From positions 62,001-126,000 of the forward strand of contig DASVTR010000023.1 of NCBI GenBank assembly GCA_036387475.1: a stretch of DNA of 64,000 bases, read 5' to 3'. Both the position numbers and the translations under genes were made by a program. Under the pieces are notes generated by a model. It saw nothing but the letters and a program-made list of their open reading frames with translations, did not search any database and was not told the origin of the DNA. This DNA comes from DASVTR01 sp036387475 (GTDB taxonomy: Bacteria; Acidobacteriota; Blastocatellia; Pyrinomonadales; Pyrinomonadaceae). Below are positions 18,683-28,564 of the stretch, in pieces. The first letter of the stretch is position 1, and every line of letters starts with the position of its first letter.

Positions 18683-19654
18683 TTAATTTGCCCAACCAAT
18701 ACCGTCAGGCTTTTTGCCGGTCTGAAAAGCAGTGAGTTGTTTTCCGGCGACAATATCTACAACGCTAACCGAGTTATCATCCGGATTAGTCAAAAAGGCG
18801 CGACGATTATCTTTCGAGAGAGTAAGAACTTTCGGGCTTGAGCCGAGTTCAGTTTCAACAATCTGGCGGTGGGTCTTAACATCAAACACCGCAAGCTTTT
18901 TTGATAAAGCGACGACCAGCTTTTTACCGTCGGAGGTTAGTCTGATTCGACCCGCCTCGGCTTCGGAAGCTTTAATCCTGGCAGTCACTTCATCAGTGGC
19001 CGTATCAATCATAGCCAGATCGCCACCGCTGACCCAAACGTGTTTCCCGTCAGGGGTAATATCAATTCCATAGACAGGGTACGCAAACTGAATGATTTTT
19101 ACCTGACCCGTAGCGCGGTCTATCACACTCACACTTTTTCCTTCAAGATTTGGGGTGTAGATTTTTCGCTCGTCAGGAGTGATCTCGACAAACCAGGAGC
19201 CTTGCTGCTCTGTTTTATATGTTTTGAGAATCCTTCCCGTGTCCGCATCCAGTTCGATAATCGCTTGCGCGCCTGCACAGGCAGCCCAGAGCATTCTCCC
19301 GTCGCGGCTGACACGAATGTCGTGCGCCGAAAAGGAGCCTAAATCGAAAGTGGCTTTAACTTTTCGCTTCTTAAGATCAATAGCGGTGATAAACTTTCCG
19401 GCGGCGACGTAGGCGCGGCGCTGATCGGGTGAAACTCGCACCTCGTGAGGGTTCTTACCGGTCTCAAGCGTGGCGAGCGTTTTATAAGTGGCACTATCGA
19501 CCAGGGCGACCTGAGATTCATCCATGTATGCTATTACCAAGACGCCCGCTTGTGCACCGGCGGTTGCAGTGAACATCCATGTCAGGCAGGCCAGAGCGAT
19601 GAACCACTTTGCGGCTACTAATTTCCGCCCTCCTGTGTCGTGTTGAAAACTCAC
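18683..19654 (-). CDS. Secreted YVTN-family beta-propeller protein
   Basis: 323 residues. An N-terminal hydrophobic segment near 16-34 (FIALACLTWMFTATAGA) is a likely signal peptide. It is followed by seven blades of the YVTN type (DSATYKTLATLETGKNPHEV, VSPDQRRAYVAAG, LSKDNRRAFLTNPDDNSVSVVD). The fold is a seven-bladed propeller found in surface or periplasmic proteins. It lies 68 bases downstream of the MBL-fold gene and runs the same way, so the two may be cotranscribed. Confidence 0.88.
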   Translation of the reverse strand: MSFQHDTGGRKLVAAKWFIALACLTWMFTATAGAQAGVLVIAYMDESQVALVDSATYKTLATLETGKNPHEVRVSPDQRRAYVAAGKFITAIDLKKRKVKATFDLGSFSAHDIRVSRDGRMLWAACAGAQAIIELDADTGRILKTYKTEQQGSWFVEITPDERKIYTPNLEGKSVSVIDRATGQVKIIQFAYPVYGIDITPDGKHVWVSGGDLAMIDTATDEVTARIKASEAEAGRIRLTSDGKKLVVALSKKLAVFDVKTHRQIVETELGSSPKVLTLSKDNRRAFLTNPDDNSVSVVDIVAGKQLTAFQTGKKPDGIGWAN

Positions 19655-19722
19655 GCTTCATCTCCTTCGGCTATTTAATGTCTAACCCTTATCTTTCGTA
19701 ACGACGTCACACTGCTTTGGGT

Positions 19723-21264
19723 TCATCTTTGTGAGGCATCAGCCACCGCCTGGCGGAAATCCTTCCAGGCGACCGCGCCGGAGTGGACGGCGACGAGCGT
19801 TTCGACATCGAGTTTTAGTTCATTCACCTTTTTCACCAATTCATGATTAATTTCAATCACCGGCGGAATGCCTCCCGTATCCAGCGGCGAAAACATGTCA
19901 CCCTGAAACAGGATTTTCTCTTTCGGGAAATAAAACATCACCATCTCGCTGACGTGTGACGTTGGCCCGATGCTGTAAAGCTCTACGATGCGTTTGCCGT
20001 CGGTGAAGAGACGCTTCTTCTCGAACGTTTCCGTTACAGGGGAGCGCGGGTTTAAGGCGAGCGTGTCGGGTTTGAGAGTAAATTTCGATTTGGCAATCTG
20101 TTCGACGAAGGTTTTGTTTCCGCGCGGGACGACGATGGTCGCGCCCTCTGCGATAAACTCGCGCAAGCCGCCCGTGTGGTCGAAGTGAAAGTGCGAGAAG
20201 CTGACGTATTTGATGGGCTTATTAGGAACGGTTTGCTTGACGAGTTTAATGATCGCTTTGGAGACATTCTAATCCGTTGGAGTTTCCAGAATCATCACGT
20301 AGTCATCGAATTCGACGAAGATCACGCGGTAGGCTTGCCCGATTCTTTCAATGAGGTAAACACCATCACCCATTTTTCGCATCACTTCGGCATTTGCAGC
20401 CCCTTGCGGCTGCGCTGGTTCGACAAAACCTGCGGGAACTTCAAGCAGTTTTTCGCCGTCTGCGAAATCGAGCTTTACATCCGCGTATTCGTTTTCACCT
20501 GTGACGAATTGATTGGTAAATGCGAGCCGTGCGCGCGGGATTTTGATATTTCCGATTGTTTGATAATCGGAGAAAACGTTTCCGAACGTGATGTCTCCCA
20601 ACTGCGCATGACTGTCTATCTGTTCGGTGCGCGCCAGTAGATTCGTGCGCGCGTCGAAATACAAACTGATCTGCGCGCCGTTCTCGGCGGCGAAACTGAC
20701 GGCACGGAATTTCCGCCCGTCGATTTCCGCATCTCCTAAAAAGCGCAGAGTTTCAGGATGCTGCGCGACGTAAAGCAGAAGCAGATGCGGGACTTCCGAA
20801 ATCATCCCGATTTTGAATTGAGTTTTCGCACGCTCGTCCAAATTCCGCACCTCCGGCCCGCGCCTGTTTTGCAAGACATCAATGCTGAAAGAACGTTTCG
20901 GCGCAACGACGAAACGAAAGTTGAATTTATAACCGCCCGCAGAATTTGATTGCCCCTCGGTCACGTAGCGGTTGCCCGAATAATCAATCGCTGTTCTCAC
21001 CCCCACACGCTGGAAATCAGCCGGAGGCGCGTTGAAAGCCGCATTTTGACCGAGCGGGTGATTGACCGATTTGTAGTTAATCGTAATCTTATCGGCGCGG
21101 CGAATGTTTTCCATCCCGCCCAGAGCGTTGATTGCTGCATCCAGAACTTGTCTGGCTTGTAAATATGATTGGCGAGTCGGGTTCGGCTTTTCCTGTGCGA
21201 GGCTGAGTGAGAAGAGAATTAAAATTTGCAGACCGCTCAGGCTCAAAATTCTGACATTTTTCAT
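19723..21264 (-). pseudogene. Metallo-beta-lactamase-fold protein interrupted by an in-frame TAG
   Basis: Two open stretches are in one frame, separated by a TAG at 20269-20271 (codon 332 of 513). The first part has a signal peptide (ILSLSGLQILILFSLSLA) and a lipoprotein-carrier-like beta domain. It continues through VYLIERIGQAYRVIFVEF, the start of the MBL fold. Directly after the stop come the strand IKYVSFSHFHFDHTGG with the HxHxDH zinc motif, then FQGDMFSP and AVHSGA. Without the stop this is a complete secreted MBL hydrolase. TAG may replace GAG (Glu). Translation restarting within the second half would lack the zinc motif, so the product is probably inactive unless the stop is an error. 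Confidence 0.85.
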
Positions 21265-21659
21265 CTCGATGCTCTATTCGTTCGCTTAAATTTTGAACGG
21301 TTCACAAAAGGGGTGGCCGTCGAAAGTTGAAAAGAACTTCCCCGGCAAGTTTTGTCATCCGTCATGAAGAATAGAGACAGCCATCTCAAATGGAAATAAG
21401 AATGTCCCGAAGCGTTTAATAGAAGTAATGAAGCGTGGGAATCCCGGCAGTTTGTTTAGGCGTAGCCAAGGGGAGCAACTCACTTAGCGCTCCATTCAAC
21501 AAACGCTCATGCGGCACACCTTCGCCACACGACTCAGGGCGGGCAACTCGTTCCATGCCGTTCGATACGCGTGAGCTTTGGGTCACGCGAGGTTACGGAG
21601 TCCTGCGTAGATTGATGGAGGGCGTCAACAGCTTAGGAAAGGCGAATTCTTGATTGTAA
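21265..21659. other. Intergenic region, no gene recognised
   Basis: About 395 bases between the MBL gene start and the end of locus A. A plus-strand frame ending at 21653 (RGYGVLRRLMEGVNSLGK) has no ribosome site. It resembles a stretch at 16.61-16.69 kb (RGYAHGIPQRLRDAVNSLVK), so both may be remnants of the same lost gene. Promoters for the minus-strand MBL gene presumably lie here, but I cannot point to one. Confidence 0.5.
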
Positions 21660-22556
21660 CTAAGCCAACTTCGGGCCGGGCTTGTGGAGGGGCGTCTTTT
21701 TCAGACTGAAGTTCAAAATACTGTTGAGTTGTACCTGAGTTGCCGCCGTCACGTCCCATGTGAAAGTGACGCTATCGCCCGGATAGTCTACCGTCTGCGT
21801 GCTCGCCGCGAAACTGTTTATCTTCACGTTGGGGATTGCGACGGCCACTGGAAACCAGCTATCAAAGACCAGAGGTTGATTCTGCCCGGCCACACTCAGC
21901 GTGACGATGAGATAAAAGATGGTTGGATTCGACTGTAGATTTTCCACAGTGTAACTGCCCACCGCTGGCAGAGGTTGTCCATCAATGGTCTCTGTGATGA
22001 CCACCTCCTCATTCACATTCAGATATTGCAGAGCGTATGCCGCACCGGGGCTACAGTTCCATGAAAGCGTGGTGCTGTCTCCCTGATTGACCGATAGCGG
22101 ATTGGCTTTAAGCTGCCCGACAGTAAATTCAATGGGAAACTTCGCCAGCAGGTAAGCAAGCGTGCCCTCGTTGTTTGTTGTAACTTCAGTAATGGTCACG
22201 TCGGTAGTGCCGACCTGTTCGTTAACCTTGATATTGGAGAGCACGAAGGTCAGGCCGGTCGCGCCAATTTGTCCGTCCTTTGACGTGGCGGGCGTCGCAG
22301 TAAAGAGCGAGCCGTTCTGCGTCACGTTCCAACCTGTCGGAGCAGAAGTTCCTATTCCGGTTGAGTCGGAGAAGAAATCTTTGGCGTCCGTGCCTTGAAG
22401 AAAGCTGAAGCTGATGCTCTGGCAGTCAATCAATTTGTGCGTGCTGTTGGAGACGACAATCATGAGCGTCACTATCGAAGCGTCTCCAGTTTGCGGGCTG
22501 ACCTGTATCGGCGACTGGTTGGCGGAAATCGCATAGCTCAGTAGTGTAGCGCTCAT
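21660..22556 (-). CDS. Truncated paralogue of the tail-collar protein N-terminal region
   Basis: 298 residues from an ATG with GGAG six bases upstream. It matches the first 240 or so residues of the neighbouring 519-residue protein (shared IDCQSISFSFLQGTDAKD, DSTGIGT.APTGW, NGSLFTATP, an Ig-like TTLSW domain), but ends before any collar domain and closes with a basic, Pro-containing tail. It is therefore a tandem duplicate that lost its C-terminus, or an adaptor version made of the two beta-sandwich domains only. No signal peptide. Last gene of locus A. Confidence 0.75.
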   Translation of the reverse strand: MSATLLSYAISANQSPIQVSPQTGDASIVTLMIVVSNSTHKLIDCQSISFSFLQGTDAKDFFSDSTGIGTSAPTGWNVTQNGSLFTATPATSKDGQIGATGLTFVLSNIKVNEQVGTTDVTITEVTTNNEGTLAYLLAKFPIEFTVGQLKANPLSVNQGDSTTLSWNCSPGAAYALQYLNVNEEVVITETIDGQPLPAVGSYTVENLQSNPTIFYLIVTLSVAGQNQPLVFDSWFPVAVAIPNVKINSFAASTQTVDYPGDSVTFTWDVTAATQVQLNSILNFSLKKTPLHKPGPKLA

Positions 22557-22599
22557 CGTTTACTCCACAGCGGGAATTTAGCTTTACCCGATTCACTTA

Positions 22600-24159
22600 C
22601 TATTTTGGCGCTTCGTGTTGCGCTTGAGTCTGTTGCGATTGAGTCTGAGGAACGCCGCCGTAGATGAGATAGTAGACGTAGACGTTCACAGGCCGCGTCT
22701 CATTTCCGCCGCCGTCGTTGTTAGTCGTCGCTTGCCTGCCTCTATCCGGGTTTCTACCGCCGTCAGAAAGCTGCACTGCTATATCGCTACCGCTGTCGCT
22801 AATCAAAGCAAAATTACGATCCCAGTAATGCGTGTGGTTAACGACTTGTGCGTTCTGACGACTGCCAACGACCGGCCCGGCTGTGCTTGTGTTTCCCGAT
22901 ACAGGACTCATGCGCGACTGGGAATCAGGGTCTACGACGCCCGTCGGGTCAACGCCGCGCAGGAATATCCCGCGCAAGTCCGGCAACACGACGTTGCCGG
23001 CGGTCTTCGGCACGCCATAGGTCTGTTGTAACAGCGCCAGAAGTTGCGGATAGGTAGTGCCCGAAACCTCCTGCCCGTTACAGTTGAGCCAGCCCGCCGA
23101 CAAGTTATTAATCGGCCCGGCGAAGGCCACGATGCTGCCGACGAGCACGGGCGGAATCATCGTGACGTTGACTGTCGCCTGCTGTTGTGTGCCTATTTGA
23201 TTTTGTATTGTCATCATGTACTCCGTTTCATTTTGAGTCTGCGTAATCTTGGTAGAAGTAGCGCCCCACGGGACTGCTATAACATGCGTTCCGGTTGTGT
23301 CCTTCGCCGTCAACTGCATCATTACGGCGTGCTCGATCTTCCACTCCAGGACGAACTTGCTCGCGTAGATGATGCATTCGGAAGCCATGCAGCCCTGCGG
23401 CCTGAAATATTCGATGACGGGCGGCAAGGGAGCGACGATGACCGGAAAAAACCGCGTCGCCTTCAGCGGCTGATCCTGCCCCGGCACCGCCAACGTCACC
23501 AGAAGATAGAAGGTCGTAGACTGCTCGACATCGTCAATCGTGTAGTTGCCGGTTGAAGGCAGCGGTTGGTTCGGTTCACCCTTGACGTGCGTGATGGTCA
23601 CGGTGTTGCCGTCCTTATTAAGATACTGCAACGCGTAGGTCGCCCCGCTTGTGCCGCTCCATGAAAGGGTCGTGCTTTCGCCCGCGCTAATCGTCGGCGG
23701 ATAGGCGGTCAGTTGTCCGACCTTAAACTTCTGCGGAAACTTCGCCAGCGGACAAGCAAGCGTCCCCGTATTGGAGACGGTCACTTCCGTGACCATCATG
23801 TCGGTCATGCCGGGTTGCTGGTTGACCTTGATATTGGAGAGCATGAAGACCAATCCGTCCTTACCGATTGGTGCCGGTGAGATGTCGGGCGTGGCAGTGA
23901 AGAGAGAGCCGTTCTGCTTGATTGTCCAACCCGTCGGAGCAGTTGTGCCGATGCCTGTTGAATCCGAGAATAAGTCTTTGGCATCCGTGCCCTGTAGAAA
24001 GCCGAAGGAGATGCTCTGGCAGTCAATCAAGCTAGAGGTCTGGTTCGAAACCACAATCATGAGGGTCGCAAGCGACGGATCGCCCGTCTGCGGGCTGGCC
24101 TGTAGCGGGTCTGGATTAGATGACACTGCATAGGTCAGAACTTTATCTTTATCATTCAT
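22600..24159 (-). CDS. Protein with C-terminal phage tail-collar domain
   Basis: 519 residues, ATG preceded by AGGAGAAA. The N-terminal 240 residues are two beta-sandwich domains shared with the downstream gene. A further Ig-like domain lies near 250-335. A tail-collar domain near 345-500 has the diagnostic order: GSIVAFAGP, GWLNCNGQ, YPQLLALLQQTYG, NVVLPDLRGIFLRG, then a VNHTHYW segment. Collar domains occur in T4 gp12-like short tail fibres and in bacterial proteins of the microcystin-dependent (MdpB) type. A receptor-binding or fibre-like role in an assembly with its neighbours is inference. Confidence 0.85.
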   Translation of the reverse strand: MNDKDKVLTYAVSSNPDPLQASPQTGDPSLATLMIVVSNQTSSLIDCQSISFGFLQGTDAKDLFSDSTGIGTTAPTGWTIKQNGSLFTATPDISPAPIGKDGLVFMLSNIKVNQQPGMTDMMVTEVTVSNTGTLACPLAKFPQKFKVGQLTAYPPTISAGESTTLSWSGTSGATYALQYLNKDGNTVTITHVKGEPNQPLPSTGNYTIDDVEQSTTFYLLVTLAVPGQDQPLKATRFFPVIVAPLPPVIEYFRPQGCMASECIIYASKFVLEWKIEHAVMMQLTAKDTTGTHVIAVPWGATSTKITQTQNETEYMMTIQNQIGTQQQATVNVTMIPPVLVGSIVAFAGPINNLSAGWLNCNGQEVSGTTYPQLLALLQQTYGVPKTAGNVVLPDLRGIFLRGVDPTGVVDPDSQSRMSPVSGNTSTAGPVVGSRQNAQVVNHTHYWDRNFALISDSGSDIAVQLSDGGRNPDRGRQATTNNDGGGNETRPVNVYVYYLIYGGVPQTQSQQTQAQHEAPK

Positions 24160-24195
24160 CTTTTTCTCCTATCTTCCATCGCTATATGCTCGCGG

Positions 24196-26390
24196 TCAGT
24201 CCTCAATATCGGTTGGCGTCAGCTTGAGCCAGCCTTCAATTAGCCGGGGCGGTGTGTCGGGCAGGCGTGCGTCTTCGTTGGCCTTGACGATGTTCAGGAC
24301 ATCCCACCCGGCGGGGTCTGTCCAGTGCTGCGGGTCAGCGGGGCTGTTGCGTTGAACCCAAGACCATGTGCCGTTCTTCTCGGTCGGGTATGGAATGCGA
24401 ATCGTCTGCGCGTCTGTGATGACAGGCCCGGTGCGGAAGGTGACGGCCATCGTCTTCAGCGCATCTTCAAAATAGGCGGCGGGCAGGCTCACTATCTTGA
24501 CGGGGAGAATGCCCGTGAAGGCGTGTGCGTCTCCGCGCGGGTCGAGCAGCATGGTGATGTACTGCGTAGTGTAGCTCGGATAATTAAACGGTAGCTTGAT
24601 GTAGTTGCCGTTGACGCCGATGGGCTGTAGGTAAGAGCCTGCGGCGGGCTGATACCCTTCGGGTTGATGCACGGAGTTAAAGCTCGTGTAGTTATCGCCC
24701 AGAAAATAGCCCATCACTCCATCATCGTAGAGTTGAAGACTGCCCAGGCGGACAGGAAACTGTATCGTCTCGACGGCTGCCGTTTTATGTTGCAGCGTGT
24801 CGGGCCAGCTCTGGTTGTAAACGGGCTGACCGTCTAACTCAAACTGTAACTGCGCGCGCAAGAGGGCGAGCGGGCGGCCTATCAGCACGGAGAGATTCTG
24901 GTCGGCGCGGCTGCCCAGAGGGTCAACCGTCCACAGCGTCTCGTCTACGGCTTGAAGGAAATTGTTAAACCCTACGCCCTGGTCTGTGATCTGTGTGAGC
25001 GCGACGACAAACTGGCTCAGATGTTGATTAGGGATGTTCGTCGGGTCGCCGACGGCGCTGGGGCTGTCCGGTGCGGGAAGCCATGCCACATCCGTATTAC
25101 CTTCGGTGTCGGCCAGAAGCATCAATTCGCCTATCGCATTACCGCCGGAGTCGTAGATTGGCAGCCCCTTATCCAGATGATTGGGCAGCACCCAACCGCA
25201 CACGGGGCTTGAGTCGGGCCAGAGTCCGGTCTCCTGCTGGTCGTTGGTCGTAGAGATGAAGCGAAAATCCAGCCGCGCCGTTTGCACCAGTCGCGGAGAG
25301 AGTTGAATCAGTTCGGAAGGCTGCGGCAACTGTGTCGTCTGCATCGGTGCAAGCCCTCTGCCTCGGACAGGTGCAAACTTAACTCCCGTCCCTATATTGC
25401 CTCCCGCATTCATGAGGTCTACGACCTGCCCGAAGCCGTCAACGACCACCAGTTGAAAGAACTGGAGAAAGCCTCCTTGAACAGGGAAAAAGAAGGGAGT
25501 GCCGCCGCCAAAGCTCGTGTCCTGAGTACCCTTCGATGGGTCAGGGACGGCCTTGTATTCTTCTCCAACCTGCTGCGAGATGGAAGAATCGGGCGGAGGG
25601 CTTTGCTGCAAGTCCCGCATGATTAGCTGATCCACCAGCCCGCTTAAACGCTGCGAGAGAAAGTTCCATTCACCAATCTCGTCAATCAGCGCTTCGACCG
25701 CCTGGAGGTCTGGATTGGGATTTTGGGCCAGATACTGTTTCAGTCGCGCGATAAATACGTAAGTAGACTGCGGGGTGAGGAACGTGCGCCCGATGTAGCT
25801 CTGATAAGTCGGTGGAAGCCAACTGTTGTTGGGATAGTTTCCGCCGTACCAGTCAAAGTCCGTACCGTTGAAGCTCCAACAGGGTTGCTCACTCTGTGCA
25901 GGTGGATTGTCGAAGGCAATACCGACGAGCGGCCAATCATCGTTGTTAATCTGCGTCGTCTGCACCGTAGGATAGAACGTCACATTCCATTCCATGTAGA
26001 GCGGCGACCATGCCTGCGTCGCCCACACGGAGAAGGCAGCGCTGGCGGCGAGCGGGTTTGGGATGGTAGAAATCTGCGCCGTCTGTGTGACCATCTGTGT
26101 CGCTAGATTCTGGATAGTCTGCAAGTCTGTGGAGTTGAGGCCGACCTGCACGATGGTTGCCGCATCCGTCGGGTCAACGAAGAAGGTTTCGACGCTCAGC
26201 GTATTGATGCCCGTCGTGACTGCCGCCGGAAGATGGGAGTTGCTAACGACGGGAATGACCTGTTGTATGCCGCTGGTTGATGCGGTGACCTGAGCAGTCT
26301 GATTGTTGAGGGAAACGGGTTGACGAAGGAATTAGAGTCCCACGCACTGGCGTTCGGGTCTATGTTATCGCTCTGAAGAAGCCAGGCCAT
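24196..26390 (-). pseudogene. Large locus-A protein with an N-terminal one-base frameshift
   Basis: The main frame gives 651 residues from a GTG at 26151, but open protein-like sequence continues upstream of it to a stop at 26332-26334 with no usable start. An ATG at 26388-26390 in another frame (MAWLLQSDNIDPN) joins it smoothly if one base is restored near the G-run 26317-26319 (reading NSFVNP then VSLNNQTAQ). The product would be about 730 residues. Family not recognised. Distinctive segments are SVLIGRPLALLRAQLQFEL and VCGWVLPNHLDKGLPIYD. The start overlaps the upstream gene by 26 bases. It could be a homopolymer error or a true lesion. Confidence 0.65.
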
Positions 26391-28497
26391 TGTCTGTCGC
26401 GGCTGCGAAGCAGAAGCCGTCCGAGTAGACCCTGACCTCAAGACCGGGCCAGCCGGAGACGACCGAAGAGCGAAGTAGAAAACCGGCCAGAGGTGTCTGC
26501 GGCGAGGTGGTGCTTTGCTGAACACTAACGGTCTGATTAGCGCGCGCCGCCAGTTTGGAGCGCACAAGCTGCGCGGCCTGTTGCGTAGCCGTGCTCAGGC
26601 TGGGATACATGAGCGATTGAAAGATAGAGTCGCGGCTGCTCTGAATGCCTATACTTAAAGCGCCTGCCACAAGCGCCTCAAGATAGTTGGGGTCAACGAA
26701 GAAAAATCGCAAAGACTCCTGCGGCAGCATACGCGCGTCGGGCACAAGGTTGACGAAGGGCACGCCGTAAAGAAGGCGTAGCTCCGCAAGCCACGCCACG
26801 ATGTAGTCAAGCGTCGGGTCTGTCCCATTCTGTTGCCCGCCATTGGCAGTCTCGATTAGAAGCTGCTGCACAGCGGGGTTGGCATAGAGCCTCTTAATAA
26901 TCTCTATGTGAGGCGTGACAGCAGCCGGGCCGCTCTGTACATCGCCTGCCGACTGTTCCGCCATCGAGCGAGGGGCAGCGGACTGCGCTATCCTGGGAGC
27001 AGTTTTCTTCGAGAAATTGGTCAACAGATGGTTCATGAAAGTGCTGGAAACAAAATCAGGCTGGAGCAGACTGCGCAGTTGAGCGACTGTTTCAGAACTG
27101 TTTTCAGAGATGTCTGGAGTGTTTGTGAGCGCCCTGACATTCTTTGAGTTGAGTCGCCCCGCCAACAGGTTGACCACACTGTTTCCCTTTCGCCTCCACT
27201 GCAACAGCTTTGTCCCGAAACTTTGATCCGAGAGCGCCAGCAGACGACCCGTCTGCCATGCGACCGCATAAGACTGATCGAACAGCGCATTGTTCTGGTC
27301 GTAAATCATCGCAGAGGCCGCGCTGGTGTAAGTCTTTATGTTTGGGAACAGCGGTCTGGGCGCAGTTGCGAAGGGGCCGCGATACCAGGCGAATGTCGAG
27401 TCGCCTATCGTGGTCTCGTAGCTCAAGGCGTTGTAGCCCGCGCCAAGCGCCTGTTGAACCGTGGCTGCGGGCGAGCCAGCAGGCTGCTCGGCAGAGGTCA
27501 CGGGCAGATGCAAAAGAAGGCCAGCGCCGCCCTCTGCCTGCCCCTGAATCAGGTGCATCATGAGGTCACGAAAATCTCCGCTCTCCGAAAGACAGGTAAA
27601 GTTCCAACTGTATAGAAAGACCAGGCGGACACGGTTGATTCCATCGCCCCAAGTGGGATTGTCAACCAGATATTTTGCGAAGCCTTCGAGCGAAACAAGG
27701 TGAGCGACCCAGGGCGCGACAATCTGCGTCGAAGCGCTCGCACCTGAGCCTCCCCCGCCGTTGAAACTTATTTCGGGCGGCGAAGTGTAGCCTGTGCCGC
27801 CGTTAATCAAAGTTAAAGAGACGACCACGCCGTTCTGAATTTGAGCTACCGCAGTCGCGTCCTTGCCGCCGCCCGTGCTTGTCACCGTCGGAGCGGACGT
27901 ATAACCGGAGCCTGAGTTTGTCACCGTGATTGAAGTCACCTGATTGAGCAAGTCCTGCGATTCCGTAGTGAGACTTGGCCCAAGCGTCCCCGTGGGCGGA
28001 TTGAGCACGTCGGGTAAGTTATAAGTGCCTGCCCTACTCGGATTGGTGAGGGTGCTGGTGGGCGGCGGCATTGAGGCAGGCGGAATAATTTCATCCGGTG
28101 AGAACAGCAACAGCGCCATCCAGGGTGTAATGTGGTCTCCTTTAGACAGGAAGCGCTCCCAGGGCAGATTGCGCTTTGTCAGCACTATGTGAGCAAGATT
28201 CTGGTCGAAAGTCCCTACGCTGCTCGCGGGCGGAAAGACGCTATGGATGTCCGCGGGGTCAAGAGAAAAACGGGGTGCGACGACCGTAAAGAGTTGCGGC
28301 GTCAAGGGCGGGGTGGCGGGAAAGGTCTGGTTAAGCGCGTTGCCGCCCGCCGCTACCGAAGTGCTGTTCACCACCTGCTGAACGGAGATTGTCTAGTCGC
28401 CTGCACCGAGCGGTGGCAGGTAGTTGTCATAGAAGCGTATGTCTCCTGCCGGAATAGAGCCGCTGCCGTTGCCGTTTCCGTTGTTTGTCGAACTCAT
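26365..28497 (-). pseudogene. Large locus-A protein with an in-frame TAG at codon 35
   Basis: The 669-residue frame is preceded in the same frame by 34 codons from an ATG at 28497 with GGAGCGAG upstream. A TAG at 28393-28395 interrupts LPPLGAGD / TISVQQVVNS, where a Tyr would be natural. Restored length is 710 residues. Seen: PRFSLDPADIHSVFPP, then LPWERF followed by ITPWMALLLF, a segment matching the 1104-residue protein of locus B (LPWRYTPA, LKPWIALVVL). Two SGYTSAP/TGYTSPP repeats with Gly runs lie near 190-260, and RFFFVDPNYLEALVAGALSIG near 560. Role unknown; the GYTS repeats suggest a fibre- or surface-type module. Confidence 0.7.
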
Positions 28498-28564
28498 GGC
28501 CGCTCGCTCCAGTGGTTAATCGAAATTTGATTGCAGCAATACCGCACGCGCTTTCTCTCGCCGC

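Noticed and set aside
17339..28395. Stop-codon recoding (TAG or TAA read as amino acid)
   Set aside because: Intact genes in the same window end normally at TAG and TAA, and the interrupted positions differ in the expected residue, so isolated lesions or errors are simpler.
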